Position numbers and translations under genes: made by a program. DNA of 64,000 bases. Origin: Gordonia asplenii (GTDB lineage Bacteria > Actinomycetota > Actinomycetes > Mycobacteriales > Mycobacteriaceae). Position 1 is the stretch's first letter, and the number at the start of each line of letters is the position of its first letter. The notes beneath the pieces were generated by a model. The model had not been told where the DNA came from. It saw nothing but the letters and a program-made list of their open reading frames with translations, and searched no databases. The DNA lies in contig NZ_JABBNB010000013.1 in NCBI RefSeq assembly GCF_012933505.1, positions 108,826-172,825 of the forward strand. The letters run 5' to 3'. Below, in pieces: positions 54,492 to 63,983 of this stretch.

Positions 54492-54748
54492 GCGGGGCCG
54501 AGCGGATCGCCGACGTCGCGCGGCGGCATTCGCAGGACATTCGAGGCGCACTGCGGGCGTTCGACGCCGCCCGACGCGCCGCCGGCGATCTGCCCGAGCC
54601 GTCGCAATCGCCCGACGACCACGTCGATCACGCACTGCGCGAACGACTTTGCGCCGCCGCCGACTACGCCGATCTTCCGCCGCAGATTCTTCTTCCCGCG
54701 CAGTACGCCCACGACAGTCCGCATCGTCGGGGCGGCCGTATAGGCTGA
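54488..54748 (+). CDS. Small hypothetical protein, third gene of the type VII-like trio
   Basis: An 86-residue, charged helical protein (ERIADVARRHSQDIRGALRAFDAARRAAG, then LRERLCAAADYADLPPQILL) overlapping the previous gene by 4 nt. No family is recognised. Its size, location and charged helices would suit a chaperone or antitoxin-like partner, but nothing in the sequence proves that. Confidence 0.55.
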   Translation: MSGAERIADVARRHSQDIRGALRAFDAARRAAGDLPEPSQSPDDHVDHALRERLCAAADYADLPPQILLPAQYAHDSPHRRGGRIG

Positions 54749-54753
54749 GTCCC

Positions 54754-55668
54754 GTGTTCGGGAAGAAGAAGGGCCCATCGCAACCGCCCGCCGCGTTGAT
54801 GAAGCAATTGGCGCGCCGCGGCCGGCACCGAGTGCTGCGGGGTGACCTCGGTTTCGTCGGGATCCCCGGGCAGGTGTTCACACCCGAATCGGGTACCAGG
54901 CTGCCCGCGGTGGCCTTCGGTCACGCCTGGCTCGCCGACAGTGCGCGCTACCGTGACCTCCTGTTCCACCTCGCGTCGTGGGGCATCGTCGTCGCGGCGC
55001 CCGACGGGCAACGAGGGCCCTTCGCCTCCGACGCCGCGCTGGCCGCCGACCTGCGGGCCACGTTGCTCGCCGTCGCGAACGTGCCACTGGGTTTCGACGG
55101 CTTGAGTGTCCACCGGGACCGGCTCGGACTGGTCGGACACGGTTTCGGGGCCGGCGCCGCGGTGCTCGCCGCGAGCGACGAGGTGCTGCTCGGTCAGCGG
55201 CCGCCGAAAGTCCGCGGGGTGGCCGCGGTGTTCCCGGCTCCGACGACGTCGATCCTGCTGCCCGCCGCGGGATCGGTGAGCGCCCCGACCACGGTGATCG
55301 CCGCAGGCGACGAACTCGACACGGTCACCGCCAACGCGTTGCCGCTGACGCGGGCGCTCGGGGGCGACGTGACTTTGCGCACCATCGCAGGCGGCAGTGA
55401 CCGCGGACTGTTGGAGAAGCGTGGCCTGGCGTCGTTGGTCGGTTTCAACGGTGCCGATCGCAAGACGCACGCGCACGTACGCGCGGTGCTGACCGGATTC
55501 CTGCTGAACACCCTGGCCGACGACCCGGAGTACCAGGCGTTCGCCGACCCGGAGCAGATCCTCGGCGACGTGGGCAACGTCGATCCGAGCGAACCCGATT
55601 CCGACGAACGCGACCATTTCTCCAAACTCGTGGGCGCCAGAGCACCGAAGAGGCCCGCGTCCAACTGA
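54754..55668 (+). CDS. Alpha/beta hydrolase-like protein with a changed nucleophile (Rv3438-like)
   Basis: A 304-residue protein with the fold of dienelactone hydrolase/chlorophyllase-type enzymes: LPAVAFGHAWLADSARYRDLLFHLASWGIVVAAPDG and LVGHGFGAGAAVLAAS. The nucleophile elbow reads GHGFG, so the expected Ser of GxSxG is Gly. A late acidic and His region is also not typical. It may be non-catalytic or use another residue. GTG 54754 follows 5 bp after the trio, and its N-terminus MFGKKKG is basic. Position matches Rv3438. Confidence 0.8.
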   Translation: MFGKKKGPSQPPAALMKQLARRGRHRVLRGDLGFVGIPGQVFTPESGTRLPAVAFGHAWLADSARYRDLLFHLASWGIVVAAPDGQRGPFASDAALAADLRATLLAVANVPLGFDGLSVHRDRLGLVGHGFGAGAAVLAASDEVLLGQRPPKVRGVAAVFPAPTTSILLPAAGSVSAPTTVIAAGDELDTVTANALPLTRALGGDVTLRTIAGGSDRGLLEKRGLASLVGFNGADRKTHAHVRAVLTGFLLNTLADDPEYQAFADPEQILGDVGNVDPSEPDSDERDHFSKLVGARAPKRPASN

Positions 55669-55703
55669 GTTCGGCGCGGCTGCGCCGGGTATTCTGAACT
55701 TCT

Positions 55704-57566
55704 ATGTGTGGAATCGTCGGATACGTGGGCCAGCGCGATGCGCTCGATGTTGTCGTCGAAGCATTGCGGCGGATGGAATACCGGGGTTACGACTCCGCCG
55801 GCGTCGCCATTTTGGACGGCAACGGCCATACCACGGTCGAGAAGAAGGCCGGTCGGCTGGAGAATCTGGACAAGCAGATCGCGGCGGTCGGCCGGGACAC
55901 GCTCGTCGGCCACACCGGAATGGGACACACCAGGTGGGCGACGCACGGGCAGCCGACCGACCGCAACGCGCACCCGCATGTGAGCACTGACGGCAAGCTC
56001 GCCGTCGTCCACAACGGCATCATCGAGAACTACGCTCCGCTGCGTGCCGAACTGGAGGCGGGCGGCATCGAGTTCTCGTCCGACACCGACACCGAGACCG
56101 CGGTGCATCTCGTCGAGCGCGAGTATGAGCGCGGACCGTACGCGGGTGACTTCGTGGCGAGCGCCTACGCCGCGCTGCGTCGCCTCGAAGGTGCGTTCAC
56201 CCTGGTCTTCACCCATTCCGATCATCCCGACACGATCGTCGCGGCACGTCGCTCGACACCGCTGGTCGTCGGCGTCGGTGAGGGCGAGATGTTCGTCAGC
56301 TCCGACGTCACCGCGTTCATCGAGCACACCCGCAACGCGGTGGAACTCGGGCAGGATCAGGTTGTCGTGATCACCGCCGACACCTACACCATCACCGACT
56401 TCGACGGCACCGCCAGCGACGGCAAACCGTTCCACATCGACTGGGATCTGGCCGCGGCCGAGAAGGGCGGCTTCGACTTCTTCATGGAGAAGGAGATCGC
56501 CGAGCAGCCCGAGGCGCTGGCCAGCACACTGTCGGGACACCTGGAGAACGGGCGGATCGTGCTCGACGAGCAGCGGCTGACCGATCAGGACCTGCGTGAT
56601 GTCGACAAGGTCTTCGTGGTCGCCTGCGGCACCGCCTACAACGCCGGTCTGCTGGCGAAGTACGCGATCGAGCACTGGGTGCGGATACCCGTCGAGGTGG
56701 AGCTCGCCAGTGAATTCCGTTACCGTGACCCGGTTCTGGACCGCTCGACGCTGGTGGTCGCCATCTCACAGTCGGGGGAGACCGCCGACACGCTCGAAGC
56801 CGTCCGGCACGCCAAAGAGCAGAACGCTCGTGTCCTGGCCATCTGCAACACCAACGGTGCGCAGATCCCGCGCGAGTCCGACGCCGTCCTCTACACGCAC
56901 GCGGGTCCGGAGATCGGTGTGGCCTCCACCAAATGCTTCCTGGCGCAGATCGCGGCGGCGTATCTGGTCGGCCTGGCGCTCGCGCAGGCCCGCGGCACCA
57001 AGTACGCCGACGAAGTGGCCCGCGAGTTCGATGCGATGGAGCAGATGTCAGCGGTCATCGCCGACGTCCTGACGACGATGGACCCGGTGCGTGAGCTCGC
57101 TCGGGATCTCGCGAAGGCCGACACCGTGCTGTTCATCGGCAGGCATGTCGGCTATCCGGTCGCCCTCGAAGGCGCCCTCAAGCTCAAAGAACTCGCCTAC
57201 ATCCATGCCGAGGGCTTTGCGGCGGGCGAGCTCAAACACGGCCCGATCGCCCTCATAGAGGACGGACTGCCGGTGATCGTGGTGATGCCCTCGCGCGAGG
57301 GACGTGCGGTGCTCCACTCGAAGATGGTCAGCAACATCCGCGAGATCCAGGCACGCGGGGCGCGGACGATCGTCATCGCCGAGGCCGACGACGAGGGCGC
57401 CGCGGCGGTCGCCGACCACCTCATCGTGATCCCCAAGACGCCGACCCTGCTGCAGCCGCTCGTCACGACGGTACCGCTGCAGATCTTCGCCGCGACCGTG
57501 GCCGCGACCCGCGGCTACGACGTCGACAAGCCGCGGAACCTGGCCAAGTCCGTCACCGTCGAATAG
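55704..57566 (+). CDS. glmS: Glutamine-fructose-6-phosphate aminotransferase
   Basis: Makes glucosamine 6-phosphate, the entry to amino-sugar synthesis, from fructose 6-phosphate and glutamine. The 620-residue protein has the N-terminal Cys2 nucleophile (MCGIVGYVGQRDA), GHTRWATHGQPTDRNAHPH, then two SIS domains with FVVACGTAYNAGLLAKY, SQSGETADTLEAV and the terminal CGNxxxxPRNLAKSVTVE-like DVDKPRNLAKSVTVE. Feeds GlmM at 49.4 kb. Confidence 0.97.
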   Translation: MCGIVGYVGQRDALDVVVEALRRMEYRGYDSAGVAILDGNGHTTVEKKAGRLENLDKQIAAVGRDTLVGHTGMGHTRWATHGQPTDRNAHPHVSTDGKLAVVHNGIIENYAPLRAELEAGGIEFSSDTDTETAVHLVEREYERGPYAGDFVASAYAALRRLEGAFTLVFTHSDHPDTIVAARRSTPLVVGVGEGEMFVSSDVTAFIEHTRNAVELGQDQVVVITADTYTITDFDGTASDGKPFHIDWDLAAAEKGGFDFFMEKEIAEQPEALASTLSGHLENGRIVLDEQRLTDQDLRDVDKVFVVACGTAYNAGLLAKYAIEHWVRIPVEVELASEFRYRDPVLDRSTLVVAISQSGETADTLEAVRHAKEQNARVLAICNTNGAQIPRESDAVLYTHAGPEIGVASTKCFLAQIAAAYLVGLALAQARGTKYADEVAREFDAMEQMSAVIADVLTTMDPVRELARDLAKADTVLFIGRHVGYPVALEGALKLKELAYIHAEGFAAGELKHGPIALIEDGLPVIVVMPSREGRAVLHSKMVSNIREIQARGARTIVIAEADDEGAAAVADHLIVIPKTPTLLQPLVTTVPLQIFAATVAATRGYDVDKPRNLAKSVTVE

Positions 57567-57574
57567 TCGCCGCG

Positions 57575-59020
57575 ATGCCCGTCGACTACTTCACCGCGGC
57601 GGCCGTCCGGGCCGCCGAGGCGGCTACCGGTGACCTGCTGACCTCCGGCGCTCTCATGCAGCGGGCGGCTACCGGGGTCGCGAATGTCGTTGCCGCGCAC
57701 CTGGTTTCGACCGGGGGATGTTACGGGCGCGGGGTGGGGCTGGTGGTCGGTGCCGGCGACAACGGAGGTGATGCCCTGTTCGCGGGCGCACTGCTCGCTC
57801 GTCGCGGCGTGTCGGTCTGTGCGGTGCTGCTCAACCCCGAGCGGGCGCACCCGGCGGGATTGGCGGCATTGCGGCGCAGCGGCGGGCGGGTCGTCGAGCG
57901 GCTACCCGCGACCATGGACGCCGTCGTCGACGGTGTCGTCGGAATCGGTGGCCACGGGCCGCTGCGCGAAAGTGCGGCAACGGTTTTCGCGTCGGTGACC
58001 GCTCCGGTATTCGCCGTCGACCTACCCTCGGGCATCGATGCCGACACCGGCGTGGTGCATGACCCGGCGGTGTCGGCCGACGTCACCGTCACCTTCGGGG
58101 TGCGCCGCAACGCGCACCTGCTCGCCGCGCCGCACTGCGGGCGCGTCGTACTGATCGACATCGGGTTGGGCGATCTCGACGGCGCCGACCTGCGGTCCTG
58201 GACCGACGACGAGGTGGGGCGGTGCTGGCCGGTGCCCGGGCCCGCGGATGACAAGTACACGCAGGGGGTCGTCGGCGTGGTCGCGGGTTCACCGCGCTAT
58301 CCGGGCGCCGGGGTGCTGTGCACCGGCGCCGCGATCCACGCGACGTCGGGACTGACGCGATACGCGGGATCGGCAGGGGCGCAAGTCCTTTCGCGTTTCC
58401 CCGAAGTGGTGGTCAGTGAGTCCCCGCAGGCTGCCGGACGCGTGCAGGCGTGGATCGTCGGACCCGGATTCGGCGTCGACGACGACGCTCTGGCCCGGCT
58501 GCGCACCGTACTGGCCGCCGACGTCCCCGTCCTCGTCGACGCCGACGGACTGACGATGCTCGCCGCGCATCCCGAGTTGCTCGCTGCCCGCACCGCTGCG
58601 ACGCTGCTCACGCCGCACGCCGGTGAATTCGCCCGGCTCGCCGGGCAGCCGCTCGGGCCCGACCGGCTCGCCGCGGTGCGTGATCTCGCACAGCGGCTGG
58701 GGGTGACGGTGCTGCTCAAGGGCCGCGGCACCCTGATCGCCGGACCCGAACCGTCGACGCCGGTGATCGGCAACGACGCCGGATCGTCGTGGGCGGCGAC
58801 CGCCGGATCCGGAGACGTACTGGCCGGCCTCGCCGGGGCATTGCTCGCCTCGGGACGCAGTCCCGTCGACGCCGCGGCGATGGCGGCGCGTGTCCATTCG
58901 GTCGCCGCCGCTATCGGCGCCGACGACGCGCCGCTGGGAGCTTCTCGGCTGCTCGGGGCCATCCCGGCGGCCATCACCCGACTGCGGCGGGCTGCCGGTG
59001 CATCGGTGGTGAGACAATGA
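57575..59020 (+). CDS. nnr: Bifunctional NAD(P)H-hydrate epimerase / ADP-dependent dehydratase
   Basis: Repairs damaged NAD(P)H hydrates. Of 481 residues, the first ~215 form the epimerase (YjeF_N: VVGAGDNGGDALFAGALLARRG, VDLPSGIDADTG) and the rest the ribokinase-like dehydratase (YjeF_C: VVAGSPRYPGAGVLCTGAA, LLTPHAGEFARLAG, VLLKGRGTLI, GSSWAATAGSGDVLAGLAGALLA). Start ATG 57575 is 8 bp after glmS. Its stop overlaps alr (ATGA). Matches Rv3433c. Confidence 0.94.
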   Translation: MPVDYFTAAAVRAAEAATGDLLTSGALMQRAATGVANVVAAHLVSTGGCYGRGVGLVVGAGDNGGDALFAGALLARRGVSVCAVLLNPERAHPAGLAALRRSGGRVVERLPATMDAVVDGVVGIGGHGPLRESAATVFASVTAPVFAVDLPSGIDADTGVVHDPAVSADVTVTFGVRRNAHLLAAPHCGRVVLIDIGLGDLDGADLRSWTDDEVGRCWPVPGPADDKYTQGVVGVVAGSPRYPGAGVLCTGAAIHATSGLTRYAGSAGAQVLSRFPEVVVSESPQAAGRVQAWIVGPGFGVDDDALARLRTVLAADVPVLVDADGLTMLAAHPELLAARTAATLLTPHAGEFARLAGQPLGPDRLAAVRDLAQRLGVTVLLKGRGTLIAGPEPSTPVIGNDAGSSWAATAGSGDVLAGLAGALLASGRSPVDAAAMAARVHSVAAAIGADDAPLGASRLLGAIPAAITRLRRAAGASVVRQ

Positions 59021-60180
59021 CATCGATGACCGAGCCGGATCTGACCGCGACCATCGACCTGTCGGCGATTGCCCACAACGTCGGTGTGCTGCGCGATGCG
59101 TCCGGCGTCGACGTGCTGGCCGTCGTGAAGGCCGACGCCTACGGTCACGGAGCGGTCCCGGTTGCGCGTACCGTGCTCGCGTCGGGCGCAGTCGGACTCG
59201 GCGTCGCGCGGATGACCGAGGCCCTCGCCCTGCGCGAGGCCGGCATCGACGCACCGATCACTGCCTGGTTGCACACCGGCGCAACGGATTTCGCAGCCGG
59301 GATCGATGCGGGGATCGACATCGCGGTGTCCTCGCAACGGCAACTCGACGCGGTCGTCGCCGCGGCGCGCGTGAGCGGTCGGACCGCCATCGTCTCGATC
59401 AAGGTCGACACCGGCCTGCGGCGCAGCGGCGTCGCGGTCGAAGAATGGTCCGATTTCACCGATGCCGCGGCGAAAGCCCTGGCGGACAACACGATCGAGC
59501 TGCGGTCGATGATGACACACCTGGCCCGTGGCGACGAACCGGATGATCCGCTCAATTCGGCGCAGGCGGCCGAGCTCGACGCCGCGGTCGCCGACTTCGC
59601 CCGGATCGGCATCCGGCCACACTCGGTGCATGTCGCGAATTCGCCTGCCGCGCTTACCCGCCCGGATCTCTCGCGGGACCTCGTCCGCCCGGGGATCGCC
59701 GTCTACGGCCGATCTCCGATTCCGCGACTCGGCGATTTCGGCTTGATCCCCGCGATGGAAGTGTCGGCGCAGGTGGCGCTGGTCAAGAGGGTGCGGGCCG
59801 GCGAGGGCGTGTCCTACGGGCACGAGTGGATCGCGCGACGGGACAGCCTGATCGCGGTGATCCCGGCCGGCTACGCCGACGGCGTGCCGCGGGCGATGTC
59901 GGGGAAGCTGCGGGTCGGCGTCAACGGACGGATCTTCGACGCCGTGGGGCGTGTGTGCATGGATCAGTTCGTCATCGACCTCGGGCCCGATGGCGGCGGT
60001 GTCGTCGAGGGCGACCGCGCGGTGCTGTTCGGGTCCGGAGCCGACGGCGGCCCGACCGCCCTCGACTGGGCTGAGGCGACCGGCACCATCGACTACGAGA
60101 TCGTGTCCGGAATCGGCGCCCGGGTCGTGCGCCGGTATATCGGTGGACCCAGACAGGCGGTCGACGATGCCGAGACGTAA
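59017..60180 (+). CDS. alr: Alanine racemase
   Basis: Interconverts L- and D-alanine for peptidoglycan. The 387-residue PLP enzyme has VVKADAYGHGAVPVA (PLP lysine), VSIKVDTGLRRSG, HVANSPAALTRPD, RPGIAVYGRSP, the second catalytic Tyr in GEGVSYGHEW and MDQFVIDLGPDG. ATG 59017 overlaps the nnr stop by 4 nt; the equivalent start at 59026 is also possible. Overlaps the downstream hydrolase by 14 nt. Confidence 0.96.
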   Translation: MTSMTEPDLTATIDLSAIAHNVGVLRDASGVDVLAVVKADAYGHGAVPVARTVLASGAVGLGVARMTEALALREAGIDAPITAWLHTGATDFAAGIDAGIDIAVSSQRQLDAVVAAARVSGRTAIVSIKVDTGLRRSGVAVEEWSDFTDAAAKALADNTIELRSMMTHLARGDEPDDPLNSAQAAELDAAVADFARIGIRPHSVHVANSPAALTRPDLSRDLVRPGIAVYGRSPIPRLGDFGLIPAMEVSAQVALVKRVRAGEGVSYGHEWIARRDSLIAVIPAGYADGVPRAMSGKLRVGVNGRIFDAVGRVCMDQFVIDLGPDGGGVVEGDRAVLFGSGADGGPTALDWAEATGTIDYEIVSGIGARVVRRYIGGPRQAVDDAET

Positions 60181-61315
60181 ACGGGTGCGCGAGGACAAAC
60201 GGATGTGGCGCGCGGGTACCGGCAGTGTCCGGTCACTGGGCGCGGCCACGGCCTCGGGTGTGACACGTCGGGCCACCAAGCGCCGAAAAGCGCGCCGCGA
60301 CGTCGGTCTCGCCGATCCGCACGCCGACGAGAACTTCCGCGCCATCTACGACGACGAGGCGCTGACCGTCGTCACCGACGACGGGTTGCGCCTCGCGGTG
60401 CGCCGCGTCGGCCCCGCCGAGCCGGACCTGACCCTCGTCTTCGTACACGGGTTCAGTCTGCGGATGGCCAGCTGGCACTTCCAGCGCTTCGCACTCGAAA
60501 AGCGTTGGGCCGACGAGGATATGTCGATCGCGATGGTGTTCTTCGATCATCGCGGGCACGGCAAGAGCGACGCCGCCCCCGACGACACCTGCACGATCTC
60601 TCAACTCGGTGACGACGTCGCCGCGGTGATTCGGCAGATGGCTCCCAGCGGTCCCGTTGTGCTGGTGGGACATTCGATGGGCGGGATGTCGATCATGGGC
60701 GCCGCGCGCAGGCACCCGGGGCTGTTCGCGCCCGACGGCCGGGTGGTGGGCGCCGGGCTGATCGCCACGGCCGCACGGGGATTGACCGAAGCGGGCCTGG
60801 GTGAAGGGCTGTCCAATCCTGTCATCGACGGATTCCGGCTCGCGGTGCGACGGGCGCCGCGCGTCGTGCAGGCCGGCCGCGGCCGCACCCGCAGGCTGCT
60901 GATGCCGGTGTTGCTCGCCGCGAGCTGGGGACCCGACTTCTACAGTCCCGCAACCGATCGCGCCGTCGAGTCGATGCTGCAGAACACCCCGATCCATACG
61001 ATCGTGAACTTCTTGCACGCCCTGGAATCGCATGACGAGTCCGACGCACTGTCGCTGCTAGCCACACTGCCGACCATCGTCGTCTGCGGCGACGAGGATC
61101 GGATGACGCCGTACTACAACTCCTACGACCTCTACGGCGAGCTCGGCTCGACGACGCGGCTGACCATCGTCCAGGGAGCCGGACACATGGTGCTGATGGA
61201 GCAGCCCGACACGGTGACCGAGCCGATCGCCGAACTGGTGATCAGGGTGTTGGGGCAACGAGATCCTAAGGTGGACAAGGGAATCACTCGCTCACGGGTC
61301 GGGTGGCGCGGTTGA
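60167..61315 (+). CDS. Alpha/beta hydrolase between alr and tsaE
   Basis: A 382-residue hydrolase. A very basic N-terminus (MPRRKRVREDKRMWRAG, then TRRATKRRKARR) precedes the catalytic fold: FVHGFSLRMASWHFQRF, MVFFDHRGHGKSD, the nucleophile GHSMGGMSIMGAA, VCGDEDRMTPY and the catalytic His in QGAGHMVLMEQPD. The basic tail may bind membranes or nucleic acid. A hydrolase at this spot between alr and tsaE is conserved in Mycobacteriales, of unknown substrate. ATG 60167 inside alr is chosen as the first start after loss of alr coding. Confidence 0.88.
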   Translation: MPRRKRVREDKRMWRAGTGSVRSLGAATASGVTRRATKRRKARRDVGLADPHADENFRAIYDDEALTVVTDDGLRLAVRRVGPAEPDLTLVFVHGFSLRMASWHFQRFALEKRWADEDMSIAMVFFDHRGHGKSDAAPDDTCTISQLGDDVAAVIRQMAPSGPVVLVGHSMGGMSIMGAARRHPGLFAPDGRVVGAGLIATAARGLTEAGLGEGLSNPVIDGFRLAVRRAPRVVQAGRGRTRRLLMPVLLAASWGPDFYSPATDRAVESMLQNTPIHTIVNFLHALESHDESDALSLLATLPTIVVCGDEDRMTPYYNSYDLYGELGSTTRLTIVQGAGHMVLMEQPDTVTEPIAELVIRVLGQRDPKVDKGITRSRVGWRG

Positions 61316-61782
61316 CGGCACAGACCAGGACGCTGCCCGACGTCGCCGATACCGAGGCATTCGGCGCCGCGCTGGCGACGACTCTGCGTGCGGGCGACGT
61401 GGTGATCCTCGACGGTCCGCTGGGTGCGGGTAAGACCGCACTCACGCGTGGCATCGCGGCCGGTCTGGGCGTGCAGGGGCGAGTATCGTCGCCGACCTTC
61501 ATCATCGCCCGACTGCATCGGCCCGCAACGGCGGGATGTCCGGGACTCGTGCACGTCGACGCGTATCGATTGACCGATTCGGCGATTCCGCTCGACGAGG
61601 AACTCGACGCTCTCGATCTCGACACCGACCTCGCCGACTCGGTGGTGGTCGTCGAATGGGGTGAGGGCGTCGCTGAACGGCTGGTGTCGCGCTACCTGAT
61701 GATTCGGCTACGGCGCGCGCCGGAGTCGGAGGTGCGCGAGGTGACGTGGGAATGGGTGGACAGTGCTGAGGAGTCGTCGTGA
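61303..61782 (+). CDS. tsaE: t6A tRNA-modification ATPase TsaE
   Basis: TsaE is the ATPase that regulates the TsaD-TsaB complex making threonylcarbamoyl-adenosine at tRNA position 37. The 159-residue protein has Walker A ILDGPLGAGKTALTRGIAAGLG, VSSPTFIIARLH, VHVDAYRL and VVVVEWGEGV. Start GTG 61303 overlaps the hydrolase, or TTG 61312 (TTGA) is equally possible. Overlaps tsaB by 4 nt. Confidence 0.93.
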   Translation: MARLTAQTRTLPDVADTEAFGAALATTLRAGDVVILDGPLGAGKTALTRGIAAGLGVQGRVSSPTFIIARLHRPATAGCPGLVHVDAYRLTDSAIPLDEELDALDLDTDLADSVVVVEWGEGVAERLVSRYLMIRLRRAPESEVREVTWEWVDSAEESS

Positions 61783-62456
61783 GGGTGCTTGCCGTTGATA
61801 CCGCAACCGATGCGGTGGTGACCGGGGTCGCCGAGCTGTCCGCGGACGCTGGAGTGAGCGTGCTGGCCGACCGCACGGTGACCGACCGTCGACGCCATGC
61901 CGAACTGTTGACGACGCTGATCGCCGAGTCATTGGCGCAGGCGGGGCTCGGTGGGCCGGATCTCGACGGCGTCGTCGTCGGATGCGGACCGGGCCCGTTC
62001 ACCGGGCTGCGCGTGGGGCTGGCGACCGCCGCGGCGTACGGCGACGCACTCGAGATCCCCGTGTACGGCGTCTGTTCGCTCGATGCCATGGTGGCGCAGG
62101 AACAGTCGGCAGGTGGCGTGATCGGAACGGCTCTCGCGGTGACCGACGCTCGACGCCGGGAGGTGTACTGGGCGCTCTACCGCGACGGGCATCGGGTGGC
62201 CGGACCGAATGTCGTCGCACCGCAGACACTCGCCGAGGAGCTCGCTGGGACGTCGATCGACGTCGTCGTGGGTACCGACGGCTTCACCGACCGGTTCGAG
62301 GCGACGCCCGGCAGTACGCAACGACCGTCGGTCACCGGACTGGTCACCGTCGCGGCGAGCGCGGTGCTTGCCCGATCGGTACCGGAACCCCTTGTGCCGC
62401 TGTATCTTCGACGCCCCGATGCGGTGGAGCTCAAAGATCAGAAGAAGCGCCGATGA
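61779..62456 (+). CDS. tsaB: t6A tRNA-modification protein TsaB
   Basis: A 225-residue actin-fold protein that partners TsaD. VLAVDTATDAVVTGVAEL and the signature GCGPGPFTGLRVGLATA are clear, as is ALAVTDARRREVYWALY. GTG start overlaps tsaE (GTGA), stop overlaps rimI (ATGA). Confidence 0.93.
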   Translation: MRVLAVDTATDAVVTGVAELSADAGVSVLADRTVTDRRRHAELLTTLIAESLAQAGLGGPDLDGVVVGCGPGPFTGLRVGLATAAAYGDALEIPVYGVCSLDAMVAQEQSAGGVIGTALAVTDARRREVYWALYRDGHRVAGPNVVAPQTLAEELAGTSIDVVVGTDGFTDRFEATPGSTQRPSVTGLVTVAASAVLARSVPEPLVPLYLRRPDAVELKDQKKRR

Positions 62457-62953
62457 CGATCATCGATGCCCTGCTGCGCTCCGACGTCGAGCGGTGCGCC
62501 GAGCTGGAACGGGTGATGTTTGCCGGCGATTCGCCGTGGCCCGCGGCGGCGTTCCGCGCTGAACTCGACGCGCCGTACAACCGCTACTTCGCGTTGCGGG
62601 AGGCGCCGGGCGGCGAAGTGATCGGGTATGCGGGTATCTCGATCCTGGGGCCCGAAGGCGCCTATGAGTGCGAGATTCACACGATCGCTGTCGCGCCCTC
62701 GCATCGTGGGCATCAGTTGGGGTGGGCGCTGCTGGCTGAGATGCTGGCCGTGGCCGACCACCTCGGCGCACCGGTCTTTCTGGAAGTGCGGGTCGACAAC
62801 GAACCGGCGATCGCGCTGTACGAGGCCAACGGTTTCGTGCGGTCCGGTGTGCGCAAGGGCTATTACCAGCCGTCGGGCGCGGACGCGTACACGATGATTC
62901 GCGAGGCCGCGGGCGTACCGGCGGTCGTCGGCGGCGGTGAGGAGTTCCCATGA
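62453..62953 (+). CDS. rimI: Ribosomal-protein alanine acetyltransferase RimI
   Basis: A 166-residue GNAT acetyltransferase. [23 protein letters not shown], the acetyl-CoA loop [21 protein letters not shown] and [25 protein letters not shown] are the RimI marks. It N-acetylates S18 and other proteins. Fused to tsaB and tsaD in translation by 4-nt overlaps. The larger open frame starting at 61982 is a shadow of tsaB. Confidence 0.93.
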   Translation: MTIIDALLRSDVERCAELERVMFAGDSPWPAAAFRAELDAPYNRYFALREAPGGEVIGYAGISILGPEGAYECEIHTIAVAPSHRGHQLGWALLAEMLAVADHLGAPVFLEVRVDNEPAIALYEANGFVRSGVRKGYYQPSGADAYTMIREAAGVPAVVGGGEEFP

Positions 62954-63981
62954 TCGTGCTGGGTATCGAAAGTTCCTGTGACGAAACAGGAGTCGGCATC
63001 GTGCGGTGGAACGGCGACGGCACGACGACGCTGCTCGCCGACGAGGTGGCCTCGAGCGTCGACGAGCACGCCCGCTACGGCGGCGTGGTGCCCGAGGTGG
63101 CGTCGCGCGCTCATCTGGAGGAGATGGTGCCGACGATGCGACGTGCCCGGGCGGCGGCGGGGATCGACAAACCGGACGCGATCACGGTGACCATCGGACC
63201 CGGACTGGCCGGTGCGCTACTGGTGGGCGTCGCCGCGGCGAAGGCGTACGCGCTGGCCTGGGATGTGCCGTTGTACGCGGTGAATCATCTCGGCGGACAT
63301 GTCGCGGTGGACACGCTAGAGCACGGCCCCATGCCGGAATGCGTTGCGTTGCTGGTCTCCGGCGGGCACACCCACCTGCTGCACGTGACCGACCTGGCCG
63401 AGCCCATCGTCGAACTGGGTACCACCGTCGACGATGCCGCCGGCGAAGCGTTCGACAAGGTGGCACGACTGCTCGGTCTGGGTTACCCGGGCGGGCCGGT
63501 TCTGGATGCGCTTGCGCGGGAAGGCAATCCGACCGCGATCGCGTTCCCCCGCGGAATGACCGGCCCGCGCGACGCGCGTTATGACTTCTCGTTCAGCGGG
63601 TTGAAGACCGCCGTGGCCCGCTACGTCGAGAAGTGCGACCGCGAGGGTGTCGCCGTGCCGGTGGCCGACGTCGCGGCGTCGTTCCAGGAGGCGGTCGCCG
63701 ACGTTCTGACCATGAAGGCGATCCGCGCCTGCACGGATCTGGGCGTGACGACGCTGGTGCTGGGCGGGGGAGCGACCGCCAATTCGCGGCTCCGCAGCCT
63801 CGCCGAAGAGCGTTGCGCGGCAAAGGGAATCACGTTGCGTGTACCCAAACCGCGGTTGTGCACCGACAACGGAGTCATGATCGCGACGTTGGGTGCGCAT
63901 GTGATCGCCGGCGGCGCGAAGCCGTCGTCGCTGACGGTACCGACCGACCCCGGGATGTCGGTGCAGGTGAGCGTGGCGTAG
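62950..63981 (+). CDS. tsaD: t6A tRNA-modification catalytic protein TsaD
   Basis: TsaD (Gcp) transfers the threonylcarbamoyl group to tRNA A37. The 343-residue protein has [29 protein letters not shown] (metal-binding His), [24 protein letters not shown] (second His), [13 protein letters not shown] and [14 protein letters not shown], with the last metal Asp in CTDNGVMIA. Complete, ending 19 bp before the window edge. Confidence 0.96.
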   Translation: MIVLGIESSCDETGVGIVRWNGDGTTTLLADEVASSVDEHARYGGVVPEVASRAHLEEMVPTMRRARAAAGIDKPDAITVTIGPGLAGALLVGVAAAKAYALAWDVPLYAVNHLGGHVAVDTLEHGPMPECVALLVSGGHTHLLHVTDLAEPIVELGTTVDDAAGEAFDKVARLLGLGYPGGPVLDALAREGNPTAIAFPRGMTGPRDARYDFSFSGLKTAVARYVEKCDREGVAVPVADVAASFQEAVADVLTMKAIRACTDLGVTTLVLGGGATANSRLRSLAEERCAAKGITLRVPKPRLCTDNGVMIATLGAHVIAGGAKPSSLTVPTDPGMSVQVSVA

Positions 63982-63983
63982 CC

